Shown here: piece by piece, positions 1 through 11,663 of the stretch
Layout: each line of letters starts with the position of its first letter
Numbering within the stretch: position 1 is the stretch's first letter
DNA from: Mallotus nudiflorus
Lineage: Eukaryota > Streptophyta > Magnoliopsida > Malpighiales > Euphorbiaceae
Reading direction: 5' to 3'
Assembly: GCA_947683625.1 (NCBI GenBank)
Contig: CANTUR010000821.1
Coordinates: 62,001-126,000 of the forward strand
DNA length: 64,000 bases
The notes under the pieces: generated by a model
What the model saw: only the letters and a program-made list of their open reading frames with translations
Told to the model about the DNA's origin: nothing
Database searches by the model: none
Program-made: the position numbers and the translations under genes

Positions 1-380
1 ATCTTCTCAATGATCGATGTTGATGTTTTGGGCGTTTACCTAGTCTAAAGCTCCCTTTTCAATTTTTTTTTAATTAATAAACACCCATGAACACATCTAT
101 TATCTAATTCAATTATAATTGATTTTGAATTTATTTAAATTATTTTTATATGATAACAATAATTTAAAAGTTCTTTTTTTAAAAAAATAAAATAAAAGTT
201 AATATTTTGAAAGAGAATATATTATATTAAAATTGTACTTGGACCTCTTTAATAGATAACCGATTGCTAAATTAAATAAAATTTAATGGTTGACTATTCT
301 AAATTTTCATACATTCTTTACTTCATTATTATTGGTAACTTGAGAAAGACATATATGCTTTTATTTCAACAATAATTTAA
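1..380 (+). repeat. WAKL-locus spacer repeat, copy 1
   Basis: Non-coding AT-rich spacer. It aligns almost end to end with 39781-40165, and its first 60 bases also recur near 37555, 40315 and 63885. The repeat follows a WAKL kinase relic in the copy at 63680-64000, so it is best explained as downstream DNA of a tandemly duplicated kinase gene. The copy starts at the window edge. From about 400 to 800 it keeps weaker similarity to 37900-38250. Confidence 0.75.
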
Positions 381-919
381 AAAAAATAAATTGAATTATT
401 TTCATTTTATACTTTTCTTTCACATTTTTATACTATTAAAATATACAGTATTGTTATACAAAAGTTGAAACATTTTTAATTATTTGTTTGTTTATCTATA
501 TAAAATATATGAGAGTTAGGGATACATATTTTACCAACTAAGATAAATTTTACCATGTGAAACTTTTATTTATAATTATTCTTTCATTGATTTTTATATT
601 TAATTTAAATTTTTATTTTTCAACTTCACAACATATTAATGAACATTAATTTTTTCTATATTTTTTTTGAATTCCCATCTTTCTAGCATATTTATTTTAA
701 TTTCGTAAATTTATAATTTATTTATTTATTTTTTCACTTTACAACATTCAGCATATTAATAAGCATTAATTTTTTAAAATATTTTTAAAAAATATTCATC
801 ATCTTCTTCCTAAAGATATTCCTTGTTTCAACACCCTAAATGAGTCCCTCTTGGACCATCCTTGTAAACAACAATCAGCAAATTAAAAAATTAAATACAA
901 AAACACATCGTTGTAACCA
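381..919. other. AT-rich intergenic DNA, no gene seen
   Basis: No reading frame with recognisable content. It is long A/T tracts with only loose similarity to the 37900-38250 spacer. Nothing else can be supported. Confidence 0.6.
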
Positions 920-1642
920 TAAGTGCCTGTTTGGATGTGCAACCACTGCTACCTTCTAGCTAATAGTGCTCATGAACAGAACAAAATAAGTGTCTTCCAT
1001 TCATTGGAAAATATAAACACATGAAATTTTTTCTTGCTGTGTGTGATCTAACATGTTAGACAATAAGTCATTCATGTGCATTGTATCATTAGTAAACCTT
1101 TTTGTTTTTTATTTTGATTGTTTGCTTTAATTTTGCTAAAACATTTATTTTATTTTCAAATTAATTTTAAATAGATTTTATTTATAAATAAATTTTTATT
1201 AATGAAATGTGTTTGTTTTAAATAAATATTTTATAAAATGAATTCATTTGGAAATTTTAAAAATTTGGTTTAGTAAAAAGCAATTTTATAAAATTAAAAA
1301 GTTGGAATGTGACCATTCAGAAAGTAGTCAAGTGATAATTCCTTTATGAGAATATCCTATAGTGCAAAATTTGACTCTTGACATCATTAATTTAAGGAGA
1401 AGGTTGTCCTTTATTGTATAGTTCATTAAAGCTTAGGCTCCTTACTAACAAAAAAAAGTTAGAATTTGAAATGAGTTCTAAAAAAAAAAAATTATTTGAA
1501 CCAAATACATGCACTTGCATTTGCAAATAAATTTCATAAAATTTTGTAAAATTGATTTATACCAAATGATCTTTAAATTGACACAAATGATTGAAATTAC
1601 CAAAGTTGATTAGGTGGGAAAAGATGCGATCAATTAGTGAGG
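920..1642 (+). repeat. Duplicated spacer between kinase relics, copy 1
   Basis: Aligns with 20490-21115, including the shared starts near 920 and 20505 (both containing TTGGATGTGCAACCA) and the shared end AATTAGTGAGG (1632-1642; 21105-21115). In the other copy it lies between the WAKL kinase pseudogene and a kinase C-terminal exon relic, so it is inter-gene or intron sequence of the duplicated locus. There is no coding content. Confidence 0.75.
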
Positions 1643-1883
1643 TTAGAGGTGTTCATAGTTCGGTTTGGTCAGTTTAAAGTTTAAATTTCTAACCAAACCA
1701 GTAAAGTCGGTTTTTAAATATAAGGACTCTTAACCAAATTAAATACCATTAAAATTTTTCCAAACCATTATATTTGAAATCGGTTTGATGATCGGTTTGG
1801 TTGGTTTAATATTAATAATAAATAAATAAAGTAAAGATTAAAATTATTAATAATATATCTCATGAAATCTACTAAAAATGCAA

Positions 1884-1968
<85 letters not shown>

Positions 1969-2364
1969 TCTACTTTTTTTTTTTTTGAAAAAATTCTTAA
2001 GTTTCAAAATAACAACCCAAAATATTCTCAAAAATATCAAATTTTAGTATATCGTCTTAATAGAAAAATTTAAAACACGAATTGTAAATTAGTAGGATGG
2101 ATACTTGCTCAATCATAGCCTTGAGGGTTCATTTTTCCAAAACAACTTCCTAATTGAAATATGATGAACATATGTAGTATTATTATACTATCGGTTTAGT
2201 TTGGTTTTATTAGATTTTTATTTTTCTAAAACCATAACCAAACCAAAAATTCGGTTTAAACAAGATTTCAAACCGTAACCAACTATTGATCACTTTAAAC
2301 CACTATTTTGGGTTTGAATTGATTTGGATTAATTTGGTTAGGTCGGTTTGGTTGATTTTTGTTA
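1643..2364. mobile_element. MITE-like insertion, 722 bp, rich in AACCAAACC / GGTTTGGTT
   Basis: Flanked by AGTGAGG on both sides (1636-1642 and 2365-2371). The 8-bp flanks TAGTGAGG and AAGTGAGG differ at one base, which suits an 8-bp hAT-type TSD. The paralogous site at 21108-21115 has one TAGTGAGG and no insert, which is direct empty-site evidence. The ends carry many GGTTTGGT-type runs on both strands, a pattern common in small plant hAT-type elements. The terminal inverted repeats are too degraded to define. It contains the AAT microsatellite. A right-hand half copy lies at 40596-41049. Confidence 0.65.
1884..1969. repeat. AAT microsatellite, about 86 bp
   Basis: Uninterrupted AAT repeats inside the MITE-like insertion. 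The minus-strand frame through it gives only a low-complexity tyrosine run and is not a gene. Confidence 0.95.
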
Positions 2365-2371
2365 AGTGAGG

Positions 2372-2606
2372 CTATGTGTAAACACCCAATTTCGGGATAG
2401 TCGAGTGTGGATGCGACAGAGGACTCCAATGATGAAAAATTTGTTATAAATAAGTATGTAGATATTGACTTTTGAATCTCAGACTTAATTGTAGCTTTTT
2501 AAGGACTTAATTGTGACGTTTTCTTTAAGGACCTAATTGAAAAAGTTTTAATTCTTTTAGGGATCTTTTAGGGGTCTTTTTGAAATTAAACGTTAAATGT
2601 TAAAAA
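2372..2606 (+). mobile_element. Truncated 5' end of an element D-type LTR (with its CTATG target site)
   Basis: CTATG (2372-2376) is followed by TGTAAACACCC, which aligns with the 5' LTR of element D from 41062 for about 230 bp. The sequence to its left (1885-2371) also aligns with the sequence left of D. This is therefore the same insertion carried on a segmental duplicate, not a separate insertion. It stops at about 2606, where the copia RNase H begins. Confidence 0.8.
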
Positions 2607-3466
2607 TTAAGAACAATAAAGACTTGCTGTAATATATTCAGCTTCAGCAGTAGACAAGGTAACTGAAACTTGTTTCTTGCTAAACCAAGAAACTAAACAT
2701 TTTTCTAAAAATTGACAAGTTCTAGAAGTGCTTTTTCTATCTAGTAAACTATTGGCAAAGTCCACATCAGAATAACTAATCAAGTTAAAGGATGAACTCC
2801 TAGGATACCAAAGTCCTAAATGTATTGTATCACAAAGATATTTAAAAATTCTTTTAATAGCATTCAAATGAGACTCTCTAGGACTAGATTAAAATCTAGC
2901 ACACAAGCAAGTAACAAACATAAAATTAGGTCTACTAGCAGTCAAATAAAGAAAGGATCTGATCATACCTCTAAATGGATTTTCATCAACCGGTTTGCAA
3001 TCTCATCTTTATTAAGTTTGGTTATAGTGTTGATTGGAGTTTTACTTATCTAATCTCTATTCATGCCAAACTTCTTGAGAACGTCTCTTGCATACTTAGT
3101 TTGATTGATGAAAATCCTATTTTTGCATTGCTTGATTTATAGTCCAAGAAAGAACTTGAGTTCACCCATCATACTTATCTCAAATTTTCCTTGCATTAAA
3201 TTAGAGAATTCCTCACACAAGCAATGGTTAGTAGCATCGAATATAATGTTATCAACATATATTTGAACAATTAATAAATCATGTTTGGATTTCTTTATAA
3301 AAAGAGTTGTGTCAACCTTTCCTTTAAAGAAACCTTTCTCTAGCAAAAAATTACTCAATCTTTCATACCAAGATCTTGGAGCTTGTTTCAATCCATATAA
3401 TACTTTTGAAAGTTTAAACACATGATTTGAAAAGTCAAAATTTTCAAAACCTAAAGGTTGTTCAAC
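2607..3466 (-). pseudogene. Copia reverse transcriptase (C-terminal half) and RNase H
   Basis: The RT part (3466 down to 3137) begins HVEQPLGFE, passes VLYGLKQAPRSWYERL and reaches IYVDNIIF, then KFFLGL. The catalytic YVDD box is YVDN, a G-to-A change near 3248, so RT should be inactive. The RNase H part (2867 down to 2607) shows YSDVDFAN, DRKSTSRTCQFL and STAEAEYI, then is truncated before the domain ends. Between them (2870-3137) the frame is broken by stops and shifts. The missing N-terminal RT half lies beyond element A at 14874-15240. Confidence 0.9.
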
Positions 3467-3471
3467 ATGCA
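3467..3471. repeat. Target-site duplication ATGCA, left of element A
   Basis: Identical to 14869-14873. It lies in the copia RT codons just before HVEQP. Confidence 0.9.
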
Positions 3472-4182
3472 TGTCACGACCCAAAACAGGGGTCATGACC
3501 GGCGCTAGGGAGTGGGAATTCTTTCGAATCCGGAACCCGTAGCAAGCCTAAAAATAAAAATAAACATGCAATAGTAATAACAACAATATATAATGCAGCG
3601 GAAATAAAAATCATAAAAATCATAAATATCACAATATTATTTTCACCAACTGGATTTAAGTCAAATCTCATCTCATATATATATATAAAACTCTTTTAAT
3701 ACAAATCCAGTTCAAATATACAATATCTCACATAAATAAAATACGTAAAATCCCACCATCAATTTACAACTATTACAGTGTCTAGATTATAAAAATAAGA
3801 CTCAAGTAAGCAGTTTACACAAAGAAGCCGGGGCGGAAGAAATCCGGCGTACAAGCCTGCTACTGAGGTCTGAAGATGTTGACTCTCCTGAAAAATAGTC
3901 AATGGAGGGGAGTCAGACCTCACTGAGTGAATTACTATAATATATATACATGCATACTAAATGACAATGCATACAGTCAACACTATATATATATAATATA
4001 TATATATATACATGCAAATTCACACATATGTAGAAAATCATTTTTTTATATATTTCATTGAAAATCATCTTTTATGAAGGATCAAATAGAACCCTATGAT
4101 ATCGAAACCTCAATCAGTGTTAGACAACACTCTAGCCACACAGGCTCACTTAATCCAAATATATCCACTTAATCCATTTAGA

Positions 4183-4286
4183 CAGTAGACTGGCCCCGAG
4201 ACACTAAGTCAACTGAGCTCCAACAGTCTGACTGCCAGTGTGATTGGCCCCGAGACACTTGGTCAACCGAGCTCCAGCAATCACAC
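4183..4286. promoter_or_regulatory. Paired stem-loops with a shared loop motif in the Tekay LTR
   Basis: Two adjacent imperfect repeats each fold. Stem one pairs CAGTAGACTG with CAGTCTGACTG (one bulged base; 4183-4234). Stem two pairs GTGTGATTG with CAATCACAC (4238-4286). Both loops carry GGCCCCGAGACACT followed by GTCAAC and GAGCT. The same pair occurs at 12371-12476 in the right LTR and, diverged, at 55841-55946 and 59641-59745 in element B. Lying near the 3' end of the LTR, it may be in the transcribed leader; this role is inferred. Confidence 0.6.
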
Positions 4287-6177
4287 CTCCAAACCATATC
4301 TCACACATCAATTATTCATAACCAATCAATATCCACAAATAGGTTAGTAATATAGCCTAAATGCTATAAGCGCACCGGTACATACTCGGTCCTAGTGCTG
4401 CCCACTACGTAGCACGTTCTATCGATATCCTTCATTTTAAATATAAAACATACATTCATAAATAAATGATGCATGAATTTAAATAAAATAACAATATAAA
4501 CCATATATATACCAAAAATATACCAAAAGTAAACCAGGTATATTTCGAGTATATACATGTCAAATAAATCCAATCAAATCATAATTTAAGCTAGAAATAT
4601 ATTTAAAAACATTTTAAATATAATTTATTAACATAACATGAATATAATTTAATATATACCAAAAATAAACCAAAAATATACTTAAATAAAAATCACATTA
4701 TTTATGCATTTTAATCGAAATAAAACATATATTTCTAAAATCATGCACCCTAAGCATATATATATATAATAGTAACTCACCCTAGTGCGCTCCACGAGAT
4801 GGGTCCGACGGGCCTGGTCCACTAGCCCTCGGTCTCGGCGCAACTAAACAAAAAATAACGATAGACATCAGAATAAACCTAACAGAACATCCTAGAATTT
4901 AATCTAGAGTATTAAACACAGAATCGAAATTAGGGTTCGACTGGACATCACGTTTTATGAGAATTCTACCGAAAATCCGGCAGAACCTCCCCTGTAAAAC
5001 GGACATCTCTCTACTCAAAGACTAGAGCCGACCCTGCAAAGAAACACACTTCGAAATATAGGCACAACCACTCATCCACAACCCCTCGGTCGGACTCCAA
5101 ACTACAGTCTACCGATCGGGGTCCACAATCACAGAATAATTTCAGAAATACCAAAAATACCCTTATAACATAGAAATTCATTTTATAAGTAGAAATTACA
5201 TAATTAACCTTAAAACACTATAAAAATTGATAAAAACTCATTGTATTAGAAGAACCGTATATTATATATATAATTGAAAATAATTCACGAAAAATAGTTT
5301 TAATTAGTTAAAAATACCAAATAATTTGTAGAAATCATTTTTATACTTTAAATAACTATTAAAACCAATTAAATTACATTTTTAGCCAATTTAGGGTAAA
5401 ATTACCAAAATACCCCTATATATATAAATATACCAAAATTACTTAAAAAATTCACCAAAAATTATACAATTATCCAAAATTAATTTTCTCAACATATTTA
5501 TCAATAATATCAATAATTAAACTCAATTAACCAATTAATTTCAATTTAAAACACAATTAACCCTAATTTTCCAAAATTACATAAACTTAAATAATTCAAA
5601 ATAAATACATAGAAATTCATAAAAATTCCAAATAAATTCCTATAATTCATTTTAACACCTAATTTAACCATAAAACACAATTTCATAATTTAATTAATTA
5701 ATTTTTGAAAATTAGAAAATAATATTAAAATATTCAAAAATACCCAACAATCAAAATAATCTCCAAAAATTCCACAAAAATTCACACATGTAGATTAAGC
5801 TCTAGGATCAACATTTGTGAAGGGAGTTTTCATGAATCAAGCAATTCGAAGCTCAAAAAAATCAAAAACCCTAATATGGCCGAAATTGAAAATTCGAAAC
5901 CTAAGCAAATCAAGACCAATTCAGCTCAAACCAAAGCTAGAATCACACTCACTGGAGCTCAAGGAGAAGAAAGAGACTGACGGTGTCAAAAATGGTAGCC
6001 GGAATCGTGGTCGATGGCGAGGAGAGGAAGTTTCGACCAAAATGGGGAAAATAGGGTTAGCCGGTACCGGGGAAGGAGCTTGGGGCGGCGGAGCAGCTGG
6101 CTGGGGAAGGCAGAGCTGCTGGCAGCATACCAACGGTAGGGGAACGACAGTTGCAGTGGTGGTTGGTGATCGGGCAC

Positions 6178-6237
6178 GGGAAGGAAGAAGAGAAGGGAAG
6201 AAGAAAAGAAAAGAAAAAGAAAAAGAAAAAAGAAAAA
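6178..6237 (+). repeat. GA/AAAG-rich microsatellite in the element A left LTR
   Basis: Imperfect AAAAG and GGAAG repeats. The matching tract in the right LTR (14345-14432) is longer, so it has changed length since insertion. Confidence 0.85.
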
Positions 6238-6672
6238 TAAGAAAATATTTTAAAGAAAATCACACCCACACACTTAATATTTAATATTTTAAAATTTAAT
6301 ATTAATTAAAAATAATTAAATAACAAATAAACAAATAATTAATTAATAAAATATTAGGGTAATATACTAAACCCTAATTAAATAAATAGGTACACATATA
6401 CACGGTGTTTAGTATTTTAAAAATACGTATGAGTTCATGCAAGTTCGAAAATATATTTAAAATAATTAATAATAAATTATTTACATGAAAATTTCCCCGA
6501 AAATGAAAGTCTCGGGAAAATTTTACGTAAAGCACTGTAAATAAGACACAATAATTAAAATAAGTTTTAAATACATATCAACTCGTAAAAATATCGTAAT
6601 ATATATACAAAAATTATTAACACTGCATATCCCGATACAGTGTAAAAATGTTTAAAAACACGGGATATTACA

Positions 6673-6686
6673 GTCTTCCCCCCTTA
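6673..6686 (-). other. Polypurine tract of element A
   Basis: The minus strand reads TAAGGGGGGAAGAC directly before the LTR start TGTAATATCC. It primes plus-strand DNA synthesis and fixes the element's minus orientation. Confidence 0.9.
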
Positions 6687-7184
6687 CAAGAATTCGTCCC
6701 CGAATTCCAGAAAACAAGAACAAGAAGGAAAGAGATACGGGTAAGAAGCTCGCATCTCAGCTTCAGTCTCCCATGTATGCTCCTCAACTCTGTTGCTACG
6801 CCACAGAACCTTGACCATCGGAATTTGCTTCGAACGCAACTGTCGAACTTGATAATCAACGATCGCCACAGGTTCTTCCACAAACGTCAAATCTTCACTC
6901 ACTTCCATACTGTCGGGCTGCAACACGTGTGAAGGGTCTGAGATATACTTCCTTAACATCGAAATATGAAATACTGGATGCACCTGTGACATACTCGGAG
7001 GCAAATCCAACCGATATGCAACAGTGCCAACTCTCTCCAAAATCTCAAACGGTCCGATATATCTCGGTGCTAACTTACCCTTCCTACCAAATCTCATCAC
7101 ACCCTTCATCGGAGATACTTTCAGAAAAATAAAATCTCCAACCTGAAACTCCACATCTCTGCGCCTAGGATCTACATAACTCTT
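6684..7184 (-). pseudogene. Element A integrase tail with chromodomain-like end
   Basis: Continues the pol frame after a premature TAG at 7185-7187 that replaces glutamine (context RLETAVSR then KSYVDPRRRDVEF). It shows GDFIFLKVSPMKGVMRFG, KLAPRYIGPFEI and VHPVFHISMLRKY, the usual gypsy integrase C-terminal GPF/Y region. It ends with a weak chromodomain pattern, VKVLWRSNRVEEHTWETE. Chromodomain tails direct chromoviruses to certain chromatin. The frame is open from 7154 to 6684. Confidence 0.85.
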
Positions 7185-9161
7185 CTATCTGCTAACTGCA
7201 GTCTCTAATCTTCGCTTAATCACGACGACTTTCTCTGCAGCATCCTGAACCATCTCAGGTCCAGTCAAAGCTCTCTCACCAATCTCGTCCCAACTCAAAG
7301 GGGATCTACACTTCCTTCCATACAACGCCTCATACGGTGCCATGCCAATACTGCTATGGTAGCTGTTATTATATGCAAACTCAACAAGTGACAAATGATC
7401 ATCCCAGCTACCTCCCAAATCCAAGACACACATCCTCAACATATCTTCCAGTGTCTGGATCGTCCTCTCAGACTGACCATCTGTCTGAGGATGAAAAGCA
7501 GTACTGAAATCCAACCTAGTGCCCATCGCTTCCTGCAACTTTTGCCAAAAACGAGAAGTAAACACTGAACCTCTATCTGACACAATGGACACAGGTACTC
7601 CATGAAGGCATACGATATGCTTCACATACAACTTCGCCAATCTAGCAACTGAATAGGTGGCTTTCATAGGTATGAAATGTGCAGACTTCGTCAACCTGTC
7701 TACAATCACCCAGATGGAATCGTATCCATCCTTCGAACGAGGTAAACCGACCACAAAATCTATAGCTATCCTTTCCCACTTCCACTCAAGAATAGGAAGA
7801 GGCTGAAGCTTCCCAGAAGGCTTATGATGTTCGGATTTCACTTGCTGACATGTCAGACACTTAGCAATATAATCAACGACATCTTTCTTCAATCCGTCCC
7901 ACCAGTATAGATCTCTGATACTGTGGTACATCTTAGTAATGCCCGGATGAACGCTATAGGCTGTAGAATGCGCTTCCTCTAAAATCTTCTCTCTCAAGTC
8001 ATCCACATCAGGAACACATAATCTACCACTGATCCACAACACACAGTCATCATCAAGTGTGAAATCAGTGAACTTCCCTGCTCGAACATTCTCTGCAAGC
8101 TCTTCTAGAATAGGATCTCGACTCTGAGCTGCTTTAATCCTATCCCTCAGTACAGATCGTACTTTAAACTGAGCTAGCAGTCCTCTTGATCTACTAATCT
8201 TCATCATCAGACCTTGATCCACCATCAGATGTAATTCCTGGATCAATGGTCTCCTCTCAACATCGATGTGAGCAAGACTACCTGAGGACTTCCTACTCAA
8301 GGCATCTACTACTACATTAGCTTTACCCGGATGATATAAGATCTCACAATCATAGTCTTTCAACAATTCCAACCATCTCCTCTGCCTCAGATTCAAATCT
8401 CGCTGTTGGAAAATGTACTTAAGGCTCTTGTGATCAGTAAATATCTCACAAGTCACCCCGTACAGATAATGTCTCCAAATCTTCAAAGCAAAGATCACTA
8501 CAGCCATCTCAAGATCATGTGTAGGATAGTTCTGCTCATGCTTCTTTAACTGCCTCGAAGCATAGGCTATCACCCTTCCATTCTGCATCAACACACAATC
8601 AAGACCAATTCTAGAGGCATCACAGTAAACTGTGAACTTATCCATACTATTAGGCAAAGCTAACACTGGCGCTGTGGTCAACTTCTCCTTCAGCAACTGG
8701 AAACTGTTCTCATAAGCTTCTGACCACTCGAACCTAACATTCTTCTGAGTCAAGCGAGTCATAGGGGCTACTATTCTGGAAAAATCCTGCACAAACCGCC
8801 TATAATACCTGGCTAAACCCAGAAAACTTCGAATCTCTATAACAAAAGTCGGTCTAGGCCACTCAGATACTGCCTCAATCTTCTGTGGATCAACCTGAAT
8901 ACCTTCTTTAGACACTACGTGTCCAAGAAAAGAAACACTCTCCATCCAGAAATCACACTTCGAGAATTTAGCATAAAGCTGATGATCTCTCAATGTCTGT
9001 AGTATAGTCCTCAAGTGATATACATGCTCCTCCATACTCCTAGAATAAACCAGTATATCATTAATGAAGACTACCATAAACTGATCCACATACGATCTAA
9101 ATACCCTGTTCATCAGGTCCATAAAAGCTGCTGGTGCATTAGTCAAATCGAAAGACATCAC
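7185..9161 (-). pseudogene. Element A pol: RT (C-terminal part), RNase H, integrase core
   Basis: Open for 658 codons. RT: SFDLTNAPAAFMDLMNRVF, then FINDILVYS where the family has FIDD, so a catalytic Asp is replaced by Asn near 9062. Then GFLGH-type and FLGLARYYRRF motifs. RNase H: FTVYCDASRIGLDCVLMQ and ALSRK. Integrase: a zinc-binding HHCC region (HPGITKMYHSIRDLYWW, then CLTCQQ). The DDE core is visible in IAIDFVVGLP, VSDRGSVFTS and HPQTDGQSERTIQTLEDML. The N-terminal RT lies upstream, beyond stop codons. The open length shows decay is recent. Confidence 0.92.
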
Positions 9162-9560
9162 CAGAAACTTATAATGGCCATATCTAGTGTGGAATGCTGT
9201 CTTAGGAATATCGGCTTCACTGATACGCAGCTAATGATAACCTGACCTCAGATCAACCTTAGAAAAGAACTGTGCACCCTGTAGCTGGTCAAACAAATCA
9301 TCTATCCTCGGAAGAGGATACTTGTTCTTCACTATCACCTTATTCAATTCTCTGTAGTCAATGCACAGTCTCAGGGTACCATCCTTCTTCTTCACAAACA
9401 GGACTGGTGCACCCTAAGGAGAAACACTAGGTCTGATAAAACCCTTATCCAATAACTCTTGCAACTGCTCCTTTAACTCTTTCAACTCTGTAGGAGCCAT
9501 TCTATAGGGTGGCATAGATATAGGAGTAGTACCTGGAACCACATCTATACAGAACTCAAT
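9162..9560 (-). pseudogene. Element A RT, N-terminal part, with premature stops
   Basis: The minus strand reads GAPVLFVKKKDGTLRLCIDY, then RELNKVIVKNKYPLPRIDDL and FSKVDLRSGYH, the standard gypsy RT fingers and palm motifs. Two TAG stops break it: one replaces Trp just before GAPVLF (near 9415), the other replaces Gln after GYH (near 9231). Both are single transitions from TGG and CAG. The change near 9612 also shifts the frame between protease and RT. Confidence 0.9.
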
Positions 9561-10114
9561 CTCTCTGTGAGGTGGTAAACCTGGTAACTCCTCGGGAAAA
9601 ACATCAGGAAACTAGTAACAAGAACATCTGTGAGTGACAACTTCTCCACTGAAGTATCCCTGACCAATGCCAAATATCCTTGACAAGCTTTCCTCAATAA
9701 CTTCCTAGCCGTCATAGCAGAAATAAGATTCTGAGGTGCTGAACTCCTATCACCCATAAACTTAAACTCTACTTCACCAGGAATTCTGAAAGTCACCTCT
9801 TTATTCCTGCAATCTACCATGGCATAGTGCTGAGATAACCAATCCATTCCCAGAATAACATCAAACTCCATCACATCCAACAAAATCAAATCAGCGGGTA
9901 ATTCTCTACCTCCCACGAGAACTGGACAACCAGAAAGAATAATATTGGTGTCCAAGGAATCGCTCAGAGGAGTGGCAACGGACAAAGGAGTAGCCATCCT
10001 CGAAGCTTGCCAACAAGATTTAGAAGCAAAAACGGGAGAAACAAACGAATGCGTGGCACCCGGATCAAATAAAACCCATGCATCCAAGTAACAAATAGAA
10101 ACAATACCTGCCAC
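9545..10114 (-). pseudogene. Element A retropepsin-like protease
   Basis: Contains WVLFDPGATHSFVSP, which aligns with the catalytic D-S/T-G block of gypsy proteases (here DPG), then VILGMDWLSQHYAMVDC and YLALVRDTSVEKLSLTDV. The frame shifts near 9612 compared with the copy in element B, which reads on through EFPNVFP. The start given is only the first Met of the open stretch; the true gag-pol frame runs on from the gag side. Confidence 0.85.
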
Positions 10115-10119
10115 GACTG

Positions 10120-11467
10120 CATTAGATGCCTGAGCATCCTGTTGAGTGAGATGGAAAACTCTGGCCTGACCTTGACCTCCCTGCTGATTGGTAGAAGCCT
10201 GGCCAACACCTTTGGCACCTCCTCTAGTACCTCTACCACGACTCTGCTGTGGAACAAACTGAGTGGAACTCTGATGCTAGGCTGGTGGTAACTGAAATGG
10301 CATAGGTGCAGCACTAGCAATCGACTATTGTGGGAATCATGGAATCTGCTGCTGCTGATACCCGGAATAAGGACACGATTTGGAAAAATATCCTGTCTGC
10401 CCGCATCTGAAGCATGTCAGTGGTGTCAGATAACACAGTCCCTAATGGACTCTACCACAAGTCTGATAAACACTGGTCGCTGTTCCAGAACTGCGACCAC
10501 TGCTGCTGCTCGAAGCACCTAACCCAAATTTGAACGATCTACGCTGACCTCCACGGCCATGTCTACTGCTCCGATGCACTCGCTGCTGCTGTCTCTGACT
10601 CTGCTGAGTTGGACCTCGCTGCTGACTACTCGAACCAATATGAAAACTCAAATACGGAGTAGCCTGCAATCCACTCGACTGAACTCCTAGCTGGTAATAA
10701 TCAGGCATCGCTCCCTGCCTAACTAGCCTCAGCTCAATCTCCTTAGCTAACTCAATCACAGACTCGAGAGTAAGGCCTGCTGTAGGCATACCAGCAAAAG
10801 CTGAACCCAAACCAGTAACGTAGGTAGTAACCACGAAATACTAATCTCGCATCAGATCCTCAGCATATCTACCCAGATGAAGAAACTCTCGGGTGTACTC
10901 CTCTACAGATCGATCTCCATGAGAAATACTGGTAAGTCGAAGACGATAGCTCAAACGAAGAGGCTCTGGACAGAATCTCCTCATAAATCGCTCTCTGAAC
11001 TGAGCCCAGGTCATCCTCATCATATAAGGCTGGATCATTTGAATGAACTAATCTAAGGCTGGTCCCTCAACAGACAACTCAACGATCATGATCCGCTGGT
11101 ACTCGGTATGAGCAGTCTGAGTCCTAGTCTCAATCGCGTGCAGAAAATCTAACGGATTAGAAGTACCATCAAACGTAATCCTGCCAACTTGAGCATAGAA
11201 CAAAGCTGCCTCAGGGTCAGACATACCCTGCTGATAGGCAGGCTGAACAGGCTGAACAACTGGAGGAACGGGAACATCAAATTCAGGCTCAATAGGCTCC
11301 TCGTCCTGTAACTCTCTCTGCCTACGGTGACTTGCTGCTCCTCGAGGTCTACCTCTGCTACGACCTCTACGTCTAATTGGCTGCTCAGGAGGTAAAACCT
11401 CGTCCTGAAAAGACTCATCATCCTCGGCCTCAACGACCGGTGGAGCGACACGCGCTCGCCTCCTCAT
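10120..11467 (-). pseudogene. Element A gag with zinc knuckle
   Basis: Start chosen at MRRRARVAPP (11467), just before an acidic/basic linker. The core retains NPLDFLHAIE, TAHTEYQRIMIVELSVEGPA and MTWAQFRERFMRRFCPEPLR, as in chromovirus gag. A TAG replaces Trp after GPALD (about 11048; element B keeps LDWF). Another TAG replaces Gln near 10841 (element B keeps DQYF). The zinc knuckle reads CFRCGQTGYFSKSC, so the CCHC histidine is Tyr. Further stops lie near 10442 and 10330. Confidence 0.9.
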
Positions 11468-11647
11468 ACTGAAAAGACAAACGGAAAGATTCAAACAAAA
11501 TAGACACGGAGGAATAACGCTGAAAACTAAGCAAGGAATACTTATCAAGACATACTCAAACCTAATTCACTGCAGTAGTTCAACAGAAAACACAACTCTG
11601 AAAACTAGGGCCACGACTCATATAACTAAGCCCTGACACAGAACTCC

Positions 11648-11659
11648 GCTCTGATACCA
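11648..11659 (-). other. Primer-binding site, initiator-Met tRNA
   Basis: The minus strand reads TGGTATCAGAGC, four bases from the 5' LTR end. It is the standard plant initiator-Met PBS and confirms that 11664-14868 is the 5' LTR. Confidence 0.95.
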
Positions 11660-11663
11660 ACTT

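Larger units (their letters stand above)
3472..6672 (-). repeat. Element A, 3' LTR (3201 bp)
   Basis: Starts TGTCACGACCC on the plus strand and ends GGGATATTACA. Read on the element's strand it runs TGTAATATCCC to GTCGTGACA. It holds the double hairpin at 4183-4286, long A/T-rich stretches and a purine-rich tract near 6178-6237. Frames inside it (for example 5817-6284) have no recognisable domain and are treated as chance. Confidence 0.95.

Noticed and set aside
1768..2040. Minus-strand ORF with a long tyrosine run
   Set aside because: It is only the translated AAT microsatellite of the MITE-like insertion.
5817..6284. 155-codon plus-strand ORF in the element A LTR, with a shorter match at 14005-14217
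   Set aside because: The frame is not kept in the other LTR copy, the end is purine-repeat translation, and no domain is visible. Overlapping antisense frames are equally long.
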